From a virus, in IMG/VR virus record IMGVR_UViG_3300008262_000394, positions 1-20,012 of that record: DNA of 20,012 nt; one strand, 5' to 3'. Numbering within the stretch: position 1 is the stretch's first letter; each line of letters starts with the position of its first letter. The notes below the pieces were generated by a model, which ran no database searches, was not told the DNA's origin, and saw nothing but the letters and a program-made list of their open reading frames with translations. The translations under genes and the position numbers were made by a program. This document shows, one piece after another, positions 7,475 through 14,509 of the stretch.

Positions 7475-9499
7475 TTACGTAAAAAACGCCAGAAGATTGC
7501 CTTGGGAAGTAGGGAAGTTGAACGTCCAGTTGACGTTGTTCCCGGCGTTGGTGGAGTTCACTGCGTAGAAGGTGGACGCGGGGGAGGCGTTGATGTCCTT
7601 GACCGAAATAAAGTTGGACACGCTAAACCCGCCACCTGTCTTTGTTAGATTGGCACGAGTGCCAGAAGACGAGCTTTCAACTGTAATGATGTTCCCAGAG
7701 CTTCCGTTTACGTTCCACGCACCGACCGTAGTTGTACCGCTGGCAGGTAGCCTCAGAAAGTAGGCATTAGTCTTGGTGCTGGTGATGGATGTAAAGGTGT
7801 TGTTACCCGATATTGAAATTGCAGCCGCGCCCGTCGACCCACTAATTAACAAGTTATTGTAAGTAGCCCCACCACCGGCAAAGGAATATGTCACCCCAAC
7901 CGAAGCCGCAATTTCAATCGTGGATGTTTCTGGGAAAAGAGTAAAAGTACCACTTGCGGTATAACTCCACCCAGAAGTGCCAGTGGCTGTCCACGTTCCG
8001 GACCCCATATAAACGGTCAAATTTGGGGAGGAGGTGTAACCGGTTGTGGAGTTTTGAACGGAGAACCTACCAGAGGTAAGGTTGTAGTTATTAGCTTCAA
8101 ACAGCCCGCCGTATATGTAGCTATCTGTTTGAACGGACAAATTTGCGTTCAGCCTATAGTTACCAGCAAAAATTGTGAAGTACAGCTGCTTTCCAGCGGT
8201 GTTTATTGTATTAGTTCCATCCCCCAAAAAAGATAGTATCTTGTTGTTGTTGGTAAACGTCAAGGCCGAACTCAAGGTAAAACTCTTATATACCTCAATA
8301 TCCACCCCAAGAGAGATTACCCGAGCGCCTAGCGCTGATGCGTTCAAAGCGCCAATACGGGGCACGTTAAATGTATATGTGCCAGCCCCAGTGTTGGCAT
8401 CAAATACAGCCGTGTCTTGAGGTAGGGGTACTGATGCGCCTACTGAGCCCCCAGAAGTAGCCGACCATACAGAAGTATTGGAGAAATTACCTGAAGCCAC
8501 CGCATACCGAGTTACGGCTGCGGGGAATGTGATGTCCGAGTTATTACCCAGGTCTCCTACACGTTGCCCTGACAGAGCCCAAGGAACCGCCGCGCCGTTG
8601 GCGTTTATGTCACGAAAATCCGTGTCTTGAATGGAAACAGCGGCTGCGTTGATTGCCCTTTGCGTACCTCGAATGTTGCTGTAAACGACGTTACGATCTT
8701 GAACGCCTGTGCCAAAGCTGGTAAACGTACCGTTTACCGTAATGTTTGCAGATAGCTCAACCTGCATATACGACGCGCTCGGTACAATAGAGAGATTATT
8801 AAATGTGGTTGCAACAGTAAATTGGTTAAAAGCTAAAACGCTACCATTTATTGTTACGTTGTACAGCGTATATGGCCCCCCCGAGGGTATTTGTACAACC
8901 CCAGTGGTTATGGTTGATGTACCCGCGTTTACAGTAGCGCCCGATAGATATAAAGAGCTACACGTTATTGTTGAGGACCCCAATACTACAGTGCCGCCAA
9001 CAGGAGCAAACTGCCCACAGGATATGTTGTAGTTGTTTGTGGTGAAGGTTCCGTTGGCTACTTGTATCGGCGCAGTATTGGTTAGGGCGTCCTGAAGCGT
9101 CCAACCCCCACCAGAACCAAAAAGTATCAGTGCGGAATTACCAACACTCTTACCGTTTGTGGTAATTGTCTTACCAGAAGTCGTAGCGGCAAACGCAAGA
9201 TTGCTGCTGGCGGACCATGTCATGCCAGCGGATACAACCAAGTTACCGTATATGTATATTTCCGGCGTGTTTGAAACGCTAAAGATTGTGCCGGTGAACC
9301 CGGAAAAATTCAGGTTATTGCAGTTGGCGTTGACTGTTGAAATTGTTACCGTGCCAGAACCAGAGCTAGCGTCAAAAAAGACATTATCGGCAGAGGTTGG
9401 AACAGATGCACCACCAGCACCACCAGAAGTGGCGGACCACTTGGTCCCAGCCGTGCCGTCCCAATTTGCGGTGCCGCCGACCCAGTAACGATCTGCCAT
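7475..9499 (-). CDS. Tail fibre / receptor-binding protein, beta-repeat, 674 aa with internal duplication
   Basis: The N-terminus MADRYWVGGTANWDG followed by WSATSGGAGGASVPTSADNV is characteristic of a phage tail-fibre family. The chain is dominated by Ser/Thr/Asn/Gly-rich beta strands, consistent with a beta-helix or elongated trimeric fibre that contacts the host surface. The N-terminal unit returns at residue 331 (RYAVASGNFSNTSVWSATSG, then GASVPLPQDTAVFDANTGAG), so the protein has two head-like units, each followed by a beta-rich stretch. The end reads NNVNWTFNFPTSQGN. A GGAGG Shine-Dalgarno sequence lies 5 bases before the ATG and partly overlaps the end of the preceding fibre gene. Coding status is certain; the receptor-binding role is inferred from the family. 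Confidence 0.87.
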   Translation of the reverse strand: MADRYWVGGTANWDGTAGTKWSATSGGAGGASVPTSADNVFFDASSGSGTVTISTVNANCNNLNFSGFTGTIFSVSNTPEIYIYGNLVVSAGMTWSASSNLAFAATTSGKTITTNGKSVGNSALILFGSGGGWTLQDALTNTAPIQVANGTFTTNNYNISCGQFAPVGGTVVLGSSTITCSSLYLSGATVNAGTSTITTGVVQIPSGGPYTLYNVTINGSVLAFNQFTVATTFNNLSIVPSASYMQVELSANITVNGTFTSFGTGVQDRNVVYSNIRGTQRAINAAAVSIQDTDFRDINANGAAVPWALSGQRVGDLGNNSDITFPAAVTRYAVASGNFSNTSVWSATSGGSVGASVPLPQDTAVFDANTGAGTYTFNVPRIGALNASALGARVISLGVDIEVYKSFTLSSALTFTNNNKILSFLGDGTNTINTAGKQLYFTIFAGNYRLNANLSVQTDSYIYGGLFEANNYNLTSGRFSVQNSTTGYTSSPNLTVYMGSGTWTATGTSGWSYTASGTFTLFPETSTIEIAASVGVTYSFAGGGATYNNLLISGSTGAAAISISGNNTFTSITSTKTNAYFLRLPASGTTTVGAWNVNGSSGNIITVESSSSGTRANLTKTGGGFSVSNFISVKDINASPASTFYAVNSTNAGNNVNWTFNFPTSQGNLLAFFT
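8310..8509 (-). repeat. Second copy of the fibre head-like unit (partner at about 9290-9490)
   Basis: Residues about 331-397 of the 674-aa fibre repeat residues about 4-70. Aligned landmarks are RYWVGGTANW / RYAVASGNFS, WSATSGGAGGASVP / WSATSGGSVGASVP, and NVFFDASSGSGT / TAVFDANTGAGT. The duplication is clear in protein but diverged in DNA, so it is old. Confidence 0.85.
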
Positions 9500-10420
9500 T
9501 TAGACCTCCGAGGCGATGCCCACTACATCCCAGAAACCTGCGTCTGAGTTGTATACGCACCCAACATAGATGGTTTTGTTAATGGTAGTCGTGGTAGGCA
9601 GCACGGTGCCGATGACACGGTAGCCGCCAGCAGTGATAGTCCAAGAAATTGTCCGAGACGTCCCGTTATCCTTGATCCGAATCATCAGCTTCTGTCCGTT
9701 GACGGGAGTACCCGAGGGGGCGGCAATTGCTGTGTTGGTCGCTAGTGCTGTGATGGTATAAACATCACAAGTGTCCGCTGTGGGAGTGATGGTAGCCGAG
9801 CTTGCAACCGTGTCTACCCGAGGGTTCACCCGCTTGTTTGTCAGCGTTTCTGTACCCGCCAAAGTCGCCAACGTGCCGGTTGTAGGCAGCGTAACAGACG
9901 TTGTATTGGTCGCGGTAAACGTGATGCCAAAAGCACCGACCGTCGTAAACGCATTGGCAAAGGTAGCGTTACCCCCCAAGGACAGCGTGTACCCGCCGAT
10001 AGTGAAGGAACTCAGGTTGGTGATGGCATCTACTACGCTTGTCCCATTGCAGTACAACGCCATCGTCTTGCCGTTGGGAACTGAGATCCCTGCACCAGAC
10101 AGCGTTTTCAACGTCAAAGCATACCCGCCCGTGACGTTGTTAGACAGGAAATACAGCTTACTTACAGCAGGGCAGATTACATTACGGGCCGCACCGGGGG
10201 AGCCGGTAGCCACAATAAACATCTTTCGCGCTTCGTTTGTGCCACCGTCTGTGTTGGTCAGGGTGTAATCGGAACCCGCAATCGTTATGTTGGCAGTCCC
10301 TGCTACTGCATCGTCAACGAGCTGTGTAATGCCGGTGTTGACGATATTGCCCCACGTGCCGGAGTTTTCACCTGTTGCCGGAAGCGTCAGGCGCAGGCTG
10401 GTGGTATAGGTTGACGGCAT
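9500..10420 (-). CDS. Tail fibre protein, 306 aa
   Basis: The N-terminus MPSTYTTSLRLTLPATGEN plus SGTWGNIVN is a common start of short phage tail-fibre proteins. The middle is a GGxTLSLGGNATFANAFTTVGAF-type beta-repeat stretch, and a boundary GTLATLAGTETLTNKR separates it from a C-terminal domain (about residues 190-306) ending in FWDVVGIASEV. That TETLTNKR followed by a compact C-terminal domain is typical of phage fibres and is likely a trimerisation or tip domain. The Shine-Dalgarno GAGG lies 7 bases before ATG. It sits upstream of the larger 674-aa fibre, so the two may form one adhesion device. No enzymatic motif is seen. Confidence 0.87.
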   Translation of the reverse strand: MPSTYTTSLRLTLPATGENSGTWGNIVNTGITQLVDDAVAGTANITIAGSDYTLTNTDGGTNEARKMFIVATGSPGAARNVICPAVSKLYFLSNNVTGGYALTLKTLSGAGISVPNGKTMALYCNGTSVVDAITNLSSFTIGGYTLSLGGNATFANAFTTVGAFGITFTATNTTSVTLPTTGTLATLAGTETLTNKRVNPRVDTVASSATITPTADTCDVYTITALATNTAIAAPSGTPVNGQKLMIRIKDNGTSRTISWTITAGGYRVIGTVLPTTTTINKTIYVGCVYNSDAGFWDVVGIASEV

Positions 10421-10428
10421 GTGTTACC

Positions 10429-10857
10429 TCAAGGAAAGCGGAGCAGAGCAGTGGTGGGCGTGGCGGCGGGTAGCTGCACCGTGAAGGTAGTGGTCGAGGT
10501 CTTGTCCGCGCCAAAGTCCAAAATTGCCACCGAGCGATCTGCCTTGCTGGAGTTGTAGATCAGCGCCCCACGGGCCGTCAGGGCCGCGTTAAACACCGGG
10601 TTGTCGAAGGTGACGTAAACGGGAGCAGGTTGCGTTGTCGTTGCAGGCCCCGTCGTGATCGTCACTCCAGTCAAAACCAAACCACCTGCGGTGTATCCGC
10701 TGGCTACAACTTCCCCGGTGAGCGTGTAAACCTGGGTGGTCGGGTACAGATCCGCAACGCTCGTGTAGAGCGCCATCTTCAGGATGTCAGTGTCAAGGTC
10801 ATGAACACCTTGCAGCATCTCCGAGCGGAATGAGTTGGTAACGCACTGGATAAGCAT
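10429..10857 (-). CDS. Conserved phage structural protein, 142 aa, function unknown
   Basis: The sequence runs DILKMALYTSVADLYPTTQV, GEVVASGYTAGGLVLTG, a short PVYVTFDNPVF strand, RGALIYNSSKADRSVAILDF and a C-terminal QLPAATPTTALLRF. This pattern recurs in many tailed phages and prophages next to head-tail or fibre genes. It reads as one small beta-sandwich domain. Its start follows the adaptor stop without a gap, and GAGGTG upstream of ATG can serve as ribosome binding site. The neighbours (adaptor upstream, fibres downstream) place it at the connector-tail boundary. A minor tail or fibre-connector role is only inference. Confidence 0.85.
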   Translation of the reverse strand: MLIQCVTNSFRSEMLQGVHDLDTDILKMALYTSVADLYPTTQVYTLTGEVVASGYTAGGLVLTGVTITTGPATTTQPAPVYVTFDNPVFNAALTARGALIYNSSKADRSVAILDFGADKTSTTTFTVQLPAATPTTALLRFP

Positions 10858-11505
10858 TTACACCACCTCAGTTCGGACCTGCCCCGAACGATACGCATCC
10901 TGTCGATCCTTGCCGTCACCCAAGTTCTTCAACAACGTCAAAGACTGGACGTACTGTTTGCTGGCTTCCGCCACAACGTCAGGCTCCTGCTTCATCCACC
11001 GAGCAACTTCAACCAGCACCGCGTTAAACAGTACGCTGTCAAAGTTGTCGCCAAGCCATGTGGTAGTAGCCGTGACAATGCTCTCTGGGTAGTAGAAGTA
11101 GTTCAGTTCTGCTGTCAGCGCAGCGGCGGGCGTGGGCCCCAACAGGAAGGATTGGACCTTCGGAGTTCCCGTCTGCGTGCCGTACAGAGCGTAATACTTC
11201 GGCGTTCCAGTAACGGCAACACTTGGGAAAGACTCCCGCATGAAGTTCACATCCTTGTTCAGCAGAAAGCTGAACTCCCCAGCGACGGTCACGCCCAAAG
11301 AAAAAGCTGAAAGGAAGTCAGCCGGGACAACAAGCAGTGGGTTGCCGATGACCAGCGTAAGGTTTGAAGTCTTACGTAGGTTGGGGAGTTGCACCGAGTT
11401 GTAGATGCGCTGCTCCGCCAACTTCGTCATTGTGGCAAAGTCAGCCGACGAGAACGTGTTCTCTACCGCGTCCTGAACAGCGGTCTGCAACTCGGTGTAG
11501 TTCAT
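10858..11505 (-). CDS. Putative head-tail adaptor (SU10-adaptor-like), 215 aa
   Basis: The N-terminal segment (MNYTELQTAVQDAVENTFSS, then MTKLAEQRIYNSVQLPNLRK) and the following VPADFLSAFSLGV and FSFLLNKDVNFMRESFP match the pattern I recall for the phage adaptor family named after phage SU10. Such proteins form the ring under the portal that connects head and tail. The C-terminal part (NAVLVEVARWMKQEPDVVAE) is helical, as expected for adaptors. No clear Shine-Dalgarno sequence precedes the ATG; instead there is an A-rich small inverted repeat. The family assignment is from memory of motifs and moderately secure; the gene call is certain. Confidence 0.8.
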   Translation of the reverse strand: MNYTELQTAVQDAVENTFSSADFATMTKLAEQRIYNSVQLPNLRKTSNLTLVIGNPLLVVPADFLSAFSLGVTVAGEFSFLLNKDVNFMRESFPSVAVTGTPKYYALYGTQTGTPKVQSFLLGPTPAAALTAELNYFYYPESIVTATTTWLGDNFDSVLFNAVLVEVARWMKQEPDVVAEASKQYVQSLTLLKNLGDGKDRQDAYRSGQVRTEVV

Positions 11506-11507
11506 AG

Positions 11508-11523
11508 CATACTTTTTTGTATG
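11508..11523 (-). other. Small inverted repeat just before the adaptor start
   Basis: CATAC and GTATG flank a run of six A (minus strand), ending 2 bases before the adaptor ATG, where a Shine-Dalgarno sequence would be expected but is absent. The hairpin is weak (5 A/U-rich pairs). It could be an A-rich translation enhancer or chance. Confidence 0.35.
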
Positions 11524-11712
11524 TTACGCCATTGGCCCACGGGCCATGAAGCCACGGGTGGCGGCACCAGCACCGCGCATCTTCACGCCGGAGGTCTTGG
11601 CCGGAGGAGCAACCTCCTTGGAGGAGTTGCCAATCACCATGCACAGGTCACGGGGGTTCTCAGCGCCTTGAGGATAGCTGGACTTGGCAGGAGCAAGTTT
11701 CTTGGTCTTCAT
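11524..11712 (-). CDS. Small basic protein, 62 aa, with C-terminal RGxGxxxRG tag
   Basis: The protein starts MKTKKLAPAKSSYPQ, contains a short conserved-looking middle (NPRDLCMVIGNSSKEV) and ends KMRGAGAATRGFMARGPMA. That ending aligns with the C-termini of three other small proteins in this window. It starts 3 bp after the stop of the preceding small gene, with GGGGTGAG upstream, and ends 18 bp before the adaptor gene. It is too small and basic for an enzyme. I recall such endings in small phage proteins of unknown function. A role in assembly or nucleic-acid contact is conjecture. Confidence 0.75.
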   Translation of the reverse strand: MKTKKLAPAKSSYPQGAENPRDLCMVIGNSSKEVAPPAKTSGVKMRGAGAATRGFMARGPMA

Positions 11713-11715
11713 GGC

Positions 11716-11871
11716 TCACCCCGTCTTCTGGTTCATGGCGCGGGACATATTCTTGCCCAGGCGCATGCGGTCATCGGTGGTCGGGCCACCCTTTTTGAAG
11801 CCTTTGCCGTGAGCTTCACTGGCGGGCTTCTTGGCGTGGGCTCGGAGAGCCGCCATTGCATCTTTTTTCAT
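11716..11871 (-). CDS. Small basic protein, 51 aa, function unknown
   Basis: The reading starts MKKDAMAALRAHAKK, continues through GKGFKKGGPTTDDRM and ends RAMNQKTG. The second of two consecutive ATG codons (11871) is chosen because AAGGAG lies 5 bases before it but only 2 bases before the first (11874). It fills the gap between the zinc-ribbon gene and the 62-aa gene with 3-9 bp margins, which supports it as real. It is strongly basic and carries a K-G-G segment like its neighbours. It has no recognisable domain. Confidence 0.72.
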   Translation of the reverse strand: MKKDAMAALRAHAKKPASEAHGKGFKKGGPTTDDRMRLGKNMSRAMNQKTG

Positions 11872-11876
11872 CATCG

Positions 11877-11882
11877 CTCCTT
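11877..11882 (-). promoter_or_regulatory. Ribosome binding site AAGGAG deciding the start of the 51-aa gene
   Basis: AAGGAG overlaps the TAA stop of the zinc-ribbon gene and lies 5 bases before ATG 11871. The tandem ATG at 11874 would be only 2 bases away, which is too close. Confidence 0.7.
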
Positions 11883-12273
11883 AAGTCACGACCACCGTGA
11901 CCGTACCGACTTCTGCTGGAGAAGTCAACCAATTGGGCGTCAGCCCGTCATCAAAAGACTGAGAACCACCGACTGGTGCCCAGCCCCACTGGATTACTCT
12001 GCTGCCCTCGCCGGTAGACCCAGTTGCCGTTTGGCCCGAGGCGTACCAAGTGTTTGTGTCTGGACGAGGATCGCGGATGGCCTGGGGGTCACTTACCGGG
12101 AAGGTCCCCAACAAAAGTTGTGGGTGATCCATTGACCAGCATTGAGGACACGCCTTTATTTGTGTCTGCTTTGTCTTTACAACTTCGTTTTTAAGTTTCT
12201 TCAGTGGAAACCTAAAATTACAATAATCGCAGAACCCGAAGGCCTTTGCGCCGTTTGCAAAACGATTGCTCAT
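11881..12273 (-). CDS. Zinc-ribbon phage protein, 130 aa
   Basis: Four cysteines in two CxxC pairs (Cys15/Cys18 in FCDYC and Cys42/Cys45 in CPQC), 23 residues apart, form a probable zinc ribbon. The segment CWSMDHPQLLLG and then DPQAIRDPRPD is characteristic of a small protein family in late regions of tailed phages. The C-terminal half (WGWAPVGGSQSF, TVTVVVT) is a short beta-rich tail. Start ATG overlaps the upstream TGA by 4 bp. The context between two head-tail connector candidates suggests a virion or assembly role rather than transcription control, but a nucleic-acid-binding regulator cannot be excluded. Confidence 0.85.
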   Translation of the reverse strand: MSNRFANGAKAFGFCDYCNFRFPLKKLKNEVVKTKQTQIKACPQCWSMDHPQLLLGTFPVSDPQAIRDPRPDTNTWYASGQTATGSTGEGSRVIQWGWAPVGGSQSFDDGLTPNWLTSPAEVGTVTVVVT

Positions 12274-12965
12274 GAGATGAACATCTGGCGTGGGACCAGA
12301 CGAATAGCTGCCTTCTCACGATCTTCCGTCGAAGCCAGATCCCAGGCTTCATCGTACTGCTGCTTCAGAACCTGCATGCGCTCCATAGCGCCAGGGATCT
12401 TCATGGACAGGTAGTACGCAAGCCCCGCAACCAGTGCGTTGAGGAAGCGGAACGGGATGTCCTGCGTGTACGTACCACCGGCCCCAGCATCCTGAATCCT
12501 GCGCAACCGCCAGTAGACGAGCGTGTAGGTCTGCGAGTTGTCGGGCGTGGGCCACACAGTGAACTGCGGAGCAGGGCCTTGGCGGTTGATCCAGATCTGA
12601 ATCGGCCTTGCTTGTTGCAGCTTGTTCGGGATGGACGAGTAGGTGGAGACCGAGATGCGCGTGATGGTCAGGTCGGTCTGTGTTGAAACAGAACCGGAGC
12701 CCGTGCGGATCACATGCTCAAGCAAATCCACCGTGTCGGCAGGCAGCGTGTAGGTATTTGTACCGGGTGTCAGGACTTGTGAGCCTTGCTCCACCGTCCA
12801 GAGGTTAATCCCTCGGTTGGCCCAGTCTGTGAAGAGCAGGTTCATCGACCGCCGTGCGGTCTTCAGGTCATAACCCGTGCGAAGCTCTGCACCACAGCGC
12901 TCAAAGGCTTCCTCAACCGCTTCGTTGAGGTCAAGATTGAATGTAGTGATGCCGGAGGTTGTCAT
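12270..12965 (-). CDS. Putative head-tail connector / tail accessory protein (P22 gp4-like), 231 aa
   Basis: The N-terminal half is helical (LNEAVEEAFERCGAELRTGY, then ARRSMNLLFTDWANRGINLW). It is followed by a beta-rich middle (TYTLPADTVDLLEHVI) and a helical C-terminus (FRFLNALVAGLAYYLSMKIP, QQYDEAWDLASTEDREKA). This layout and wording match proteins I recall beside gp10-like hubs in podovirus-like modules, where P22 gp4-type accessory factors seal the portal. The gene overlaps the zinc-ribbon gene by 4 bp. The presence of a gp10-like hub further downstream supports the placement. The exact homology to gp4 is not proven. Confidence 0.83.
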   Translation of the reverse strand: MTTSGITTFNLDLNEAVEEAFERCGAELRTGYDLKTARRSMNLLFTDWANRGINLWTVEQGSQVLTPGTNTYTLPADTVDLLEHVIRTGSGSVSTQTDLTITRISVSTYSSIPNKLQQARPIQIWINRQGPAPQFTVWPTPDNSQTYTLVYWRLRRIQDAGAGGTYTQDIPFRFLNALVAGLAYYLSMKIPGAMERMQVLKQQYDEAWDLASTEDREKAAIRLVPRQMFIS

Positions 12966-12966
12966 A

Positions 12967-13197
12967 TCACTTCGCCGTCATTGCGGAACGCTTGAACGCT
13001 TTGGCAGTAGGAGCGCCGGGAGCACCCGGCTTGCGCATGGTTTCGCCCGATCCTGCGGCAATCCGTTTGCGCTTGGCATTGATGTTGGCGTAGAGGCCAA
13101 CTTCGCCGCCCTTGGCGTACTCAGTGAAGTCAGTGTTATCACGGCGCTTCTTCACCACACCTTTACGGATTGCCCCCATACCCCGTGAAGCCATCAT
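12967..13197 (-). CDS. Small basic phage protein, 76 aa, function unknown
   Basis: The conserved block starts at Tyr27 (YAKGGEVGLYANINAKRKRI) and continues AAGSGETMRKPGAPGAPTAKAF. I recall this block as a frequent small protein of uncultured tailed phages with no assigned role. It is strongly basic. The start ATG overlaps the stop of the 255-aa gene (ATGATGA), implying coupled translation; AGG lies 5 bases before the first ATG. The neighbouring head-tail gene starts 2 bp after its stop. Confidence 0.8.
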   Translation of the reverse strand: MMASRGMGAIRKGVVKKRRDNTDFTEYAKGGEVGLYANINAKRKRIAAGSGETMRKPGAPGAPTAKAFKRSAMTAK

Positions 13198-13961
13198 ACA
13201 AACCTACCTTTGGTTTTACCCCGAGATTCGCATCCACCGCCACGGACTGATCCACCCGAAGCATAGCCAATCCGACCACCCTTAGCGCGGAGTTCGTAGT
13301 CAGGTTCACGATCCTCCCGTGTACGGTCACGAGGGGAAGCCTTCTTGGGGGTAGCCTGTAGGACGGGCTTGTTACGCTCCATCGTCTCTGCACGAGCTTT
13401 GGCGGTCCTACCCGCTTCTGCGCGTTTGGCTTGAAGTTGTTTACGCCCAACTGCTCCACGCATCGTGGACTCGGCGGCTTCCATCTCGGCCTTGGGGCTG
13501 AACCTACGCCCAGTTTCCGTGGTGACCTGCTTCGCCGTTTGTGGGGAGGAAAATTTAGCCGCTGCGGCCTTCGCAGTTTCTTTCGCGGCTTCTGCGGCCT
13601 TCTCGGCTCGGCTCAACCGTGCAAGTTTTGCTGCGCCTGCAATCCCCGCGCCCGCGCCCAACCCCATGAAAATGCGGTCCATGTTGCTGGGGCCAGAAGT
13701 ATCTTCACCCGTGCTCGCGGGGGCGGCTTCCTTACCCTTGGGGATCTCTGCGCTTGCCGCTTTTGGTGCGGGGGCGGGAGCAGATGCTTTGGGCTTTGGT
13801 TTCGCCGGTGCAGCCGCCTTGGGGGCGTCACTTCCCCCACGCTCTAGAAACTTTTTCGCCCGAGCGTAGGTATCTTCGTCAAAGCTACCCTTTTCACGCC
13901 CAGAAGCGAGTTCGTCTAGGGCAGCCGTGCCGCCTTCAGAGAATTTGCGGTACTTGCGCAT
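13194..13961 (-). CDS. Low-complexity Ala/Lys/Pro protein, 255 aa, with C-terminal RGKTKGR tag
   Basis: Residues 1-45 (MRKYRKFSEGGTAALDELAS) are followed by an Ala/Pro/Lys linker, a Gly/Ala-rich hydrophobic stretch near residues 96-113 (IFMGLGAGAGIAGAAKL), and a long charged helix rich in A, K, E and R. The last 30 residues contain RAKGGRIGYASGGSV and end RGGGCESRGKTKGRFV. The ending is shared with neighbours. The composition resembles scaffold- or DNA-contacting proteins, but no family is recognised. The plus-strand DNA here holds long open frames that I treat as shadows because this frame has consistent coupling at both ends. Confidence 0.75.
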   Translation of the reverse strand: MRKYRKFSEGGTAALDELASGREKGSFDEDTYARAKKFLERGGSDAPKAAAPAKPKPKASAPAPAPKAASAEIPKGKEAAPASTGEDTSGPSNMDRIFMGLGAGAGIAGAAKLARLSRAEKAAEAAKETAKAAAAKFSSPQTAKQVTTETGRRFSPKAEMEAAESTMRGAVGRKQLQAKRAEAGRTAKARAETMERNKPVLQATPKKASPRDRTREDREPDYELRAKGGRIGYASGGSVRGGGCESRGKTKGRFV

Positions 13962-13962
13962 A

Positions 13963-14196
13963 TCACATCACCCGTCCTTTGGTATGGCCCTTGGTTACAC
14001 AGCCGTCACCACGAGTTACAGACCCACCACCTGCCATCTTCTTTACCGGAACCTTGGCAGGCTTCGGGGGCGGGTAGTCTTTCTTGGTCTGAGCCGCTGC
14101 CTTCTTTTCCCCAGAAGCGCGTTGCGCCGGAGGAAGTGCGGACAACTGGTCGATGTCCACCGGAGGCGGACCCATCTCTTTACGGTATTCAGCCAC
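13963..14196 (-). CDS. Small Pro/Lys-rich protein, 77 aa, GTG start, C-terminal tag
   Basis: The frame could begin at GTG 14208, but GTG 14196 is preferred. GGAGG lies exactly 5 bases before 14196, and this start gives an 8-bp overlap with the upstream stop. The product reads MAEYRKEMGPPPVDIDQLS, a Pro/Lys segment (KKDYPPPKPAKVPVKK), then ends GGGSVTRGDGCVTKGHTKGR-VM. The end aligns residue for residue with that of the 255-aa protein. No domain is recognised. It is tightly packed between two tagged neighbours. Confidence 0.75.
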   Translation of the reverse strand: MAEYRKEMGPPPVDIDQLSALPPAQRASGEKKAAAQTKKDYPPPKPAKVPVKKMAGGGSVTRGDGCVTKGHTKGRVM

Positions 14197-14509
14197 AGGA
14201 ACCTCCACGCATCATTTTGACCATCTTGCCCTTGGTCTTGCCACGAGACTCGATGCCACCGCCCTTGGCGTAGCCCTTACCCTTGGCTTCCTTCATTTCT
14301 TCAGCAGCCATCTTGGGCTTACCGGCCTTCTTCAGGGCGGCAGCGTGGCGCATTTCCATTGCCTTCTTGGCTGGGGACATCTTCATTTCGCCTCCTTCGG
14401 CATGGGCTTTAGGCCCGACAAACTTCTTCGCTACGCTCGGCGGGACATCCGTCTTGCCAGCGAGAGACGCATACATGAACCGGCGCTGCTTCTCAGATTG
14501 AACCGGCAC
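14189..14509 (-). CDS. Small basic protein, 106 aa, GTG start, QRRFMYA family-like, tagged C-terminus
   Basis: The frame is open to 14554, but the start is placed at GTG 14509 because GGAG lies 8 bases upstream and the product then begins MPVQSEKQRRFMYASLAGKT. This opening is recurrent in small phage and prophage proteins. Two A-x-G-G segments occur (HAEGGEMKM and GYAKGGGIESRG). A Lys/Ala/Met-rich helix lies between them. The end is RGKTKGKMVKMMRGGSCG. It overlaps the 83-aa gene by 17 bp and the 77-aa gene by 8 bp. The function is unknown. Confidence 0.75.
   Translation of the reverse strand: MPVQSEKQRRFMYASLAGKTDVPPSVAKKFVGPKAHAEGGEMKMSPAKKAMEMRHAAALKKAGKPKMAAEEMKEAKGKGYAKGGGIESRGKTKGKMVKMMRGGSCG
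14202..14206 (-). promoter_or_regulatory. Ribosome binding site GGAGG deciding start of the 77-aa gene
   Basis: GGAGG is separated by five bases (TTCCT) from GTG 14196. It overlaps the alternative GTG at 14208, which has no comparable site. Confidence 0.7.

Noticed and set aside
11389-12135. 248-residue plus-strand open frame
   Set aside because: It spans four well-supported minus-strand genes including the zinc-ribbon gene, and its product has no recognisable pattern.
13015-13030. GCCGGG-AGCA-CCCGGC hairpin as a terminator
   Set aside because: It lies inside the 76-aa gene, encodes its PGAPGAP segment, and is not followed by a U run.
13431-13869. Plus-strand open frames of 138 and 134 residues opposite the 255-aa gene
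   Set aside because: GC-rich Ala/Lys coding sequence leaves antisense frames open; both lack ribosome sites and would be the only plus-strand genes in the window.
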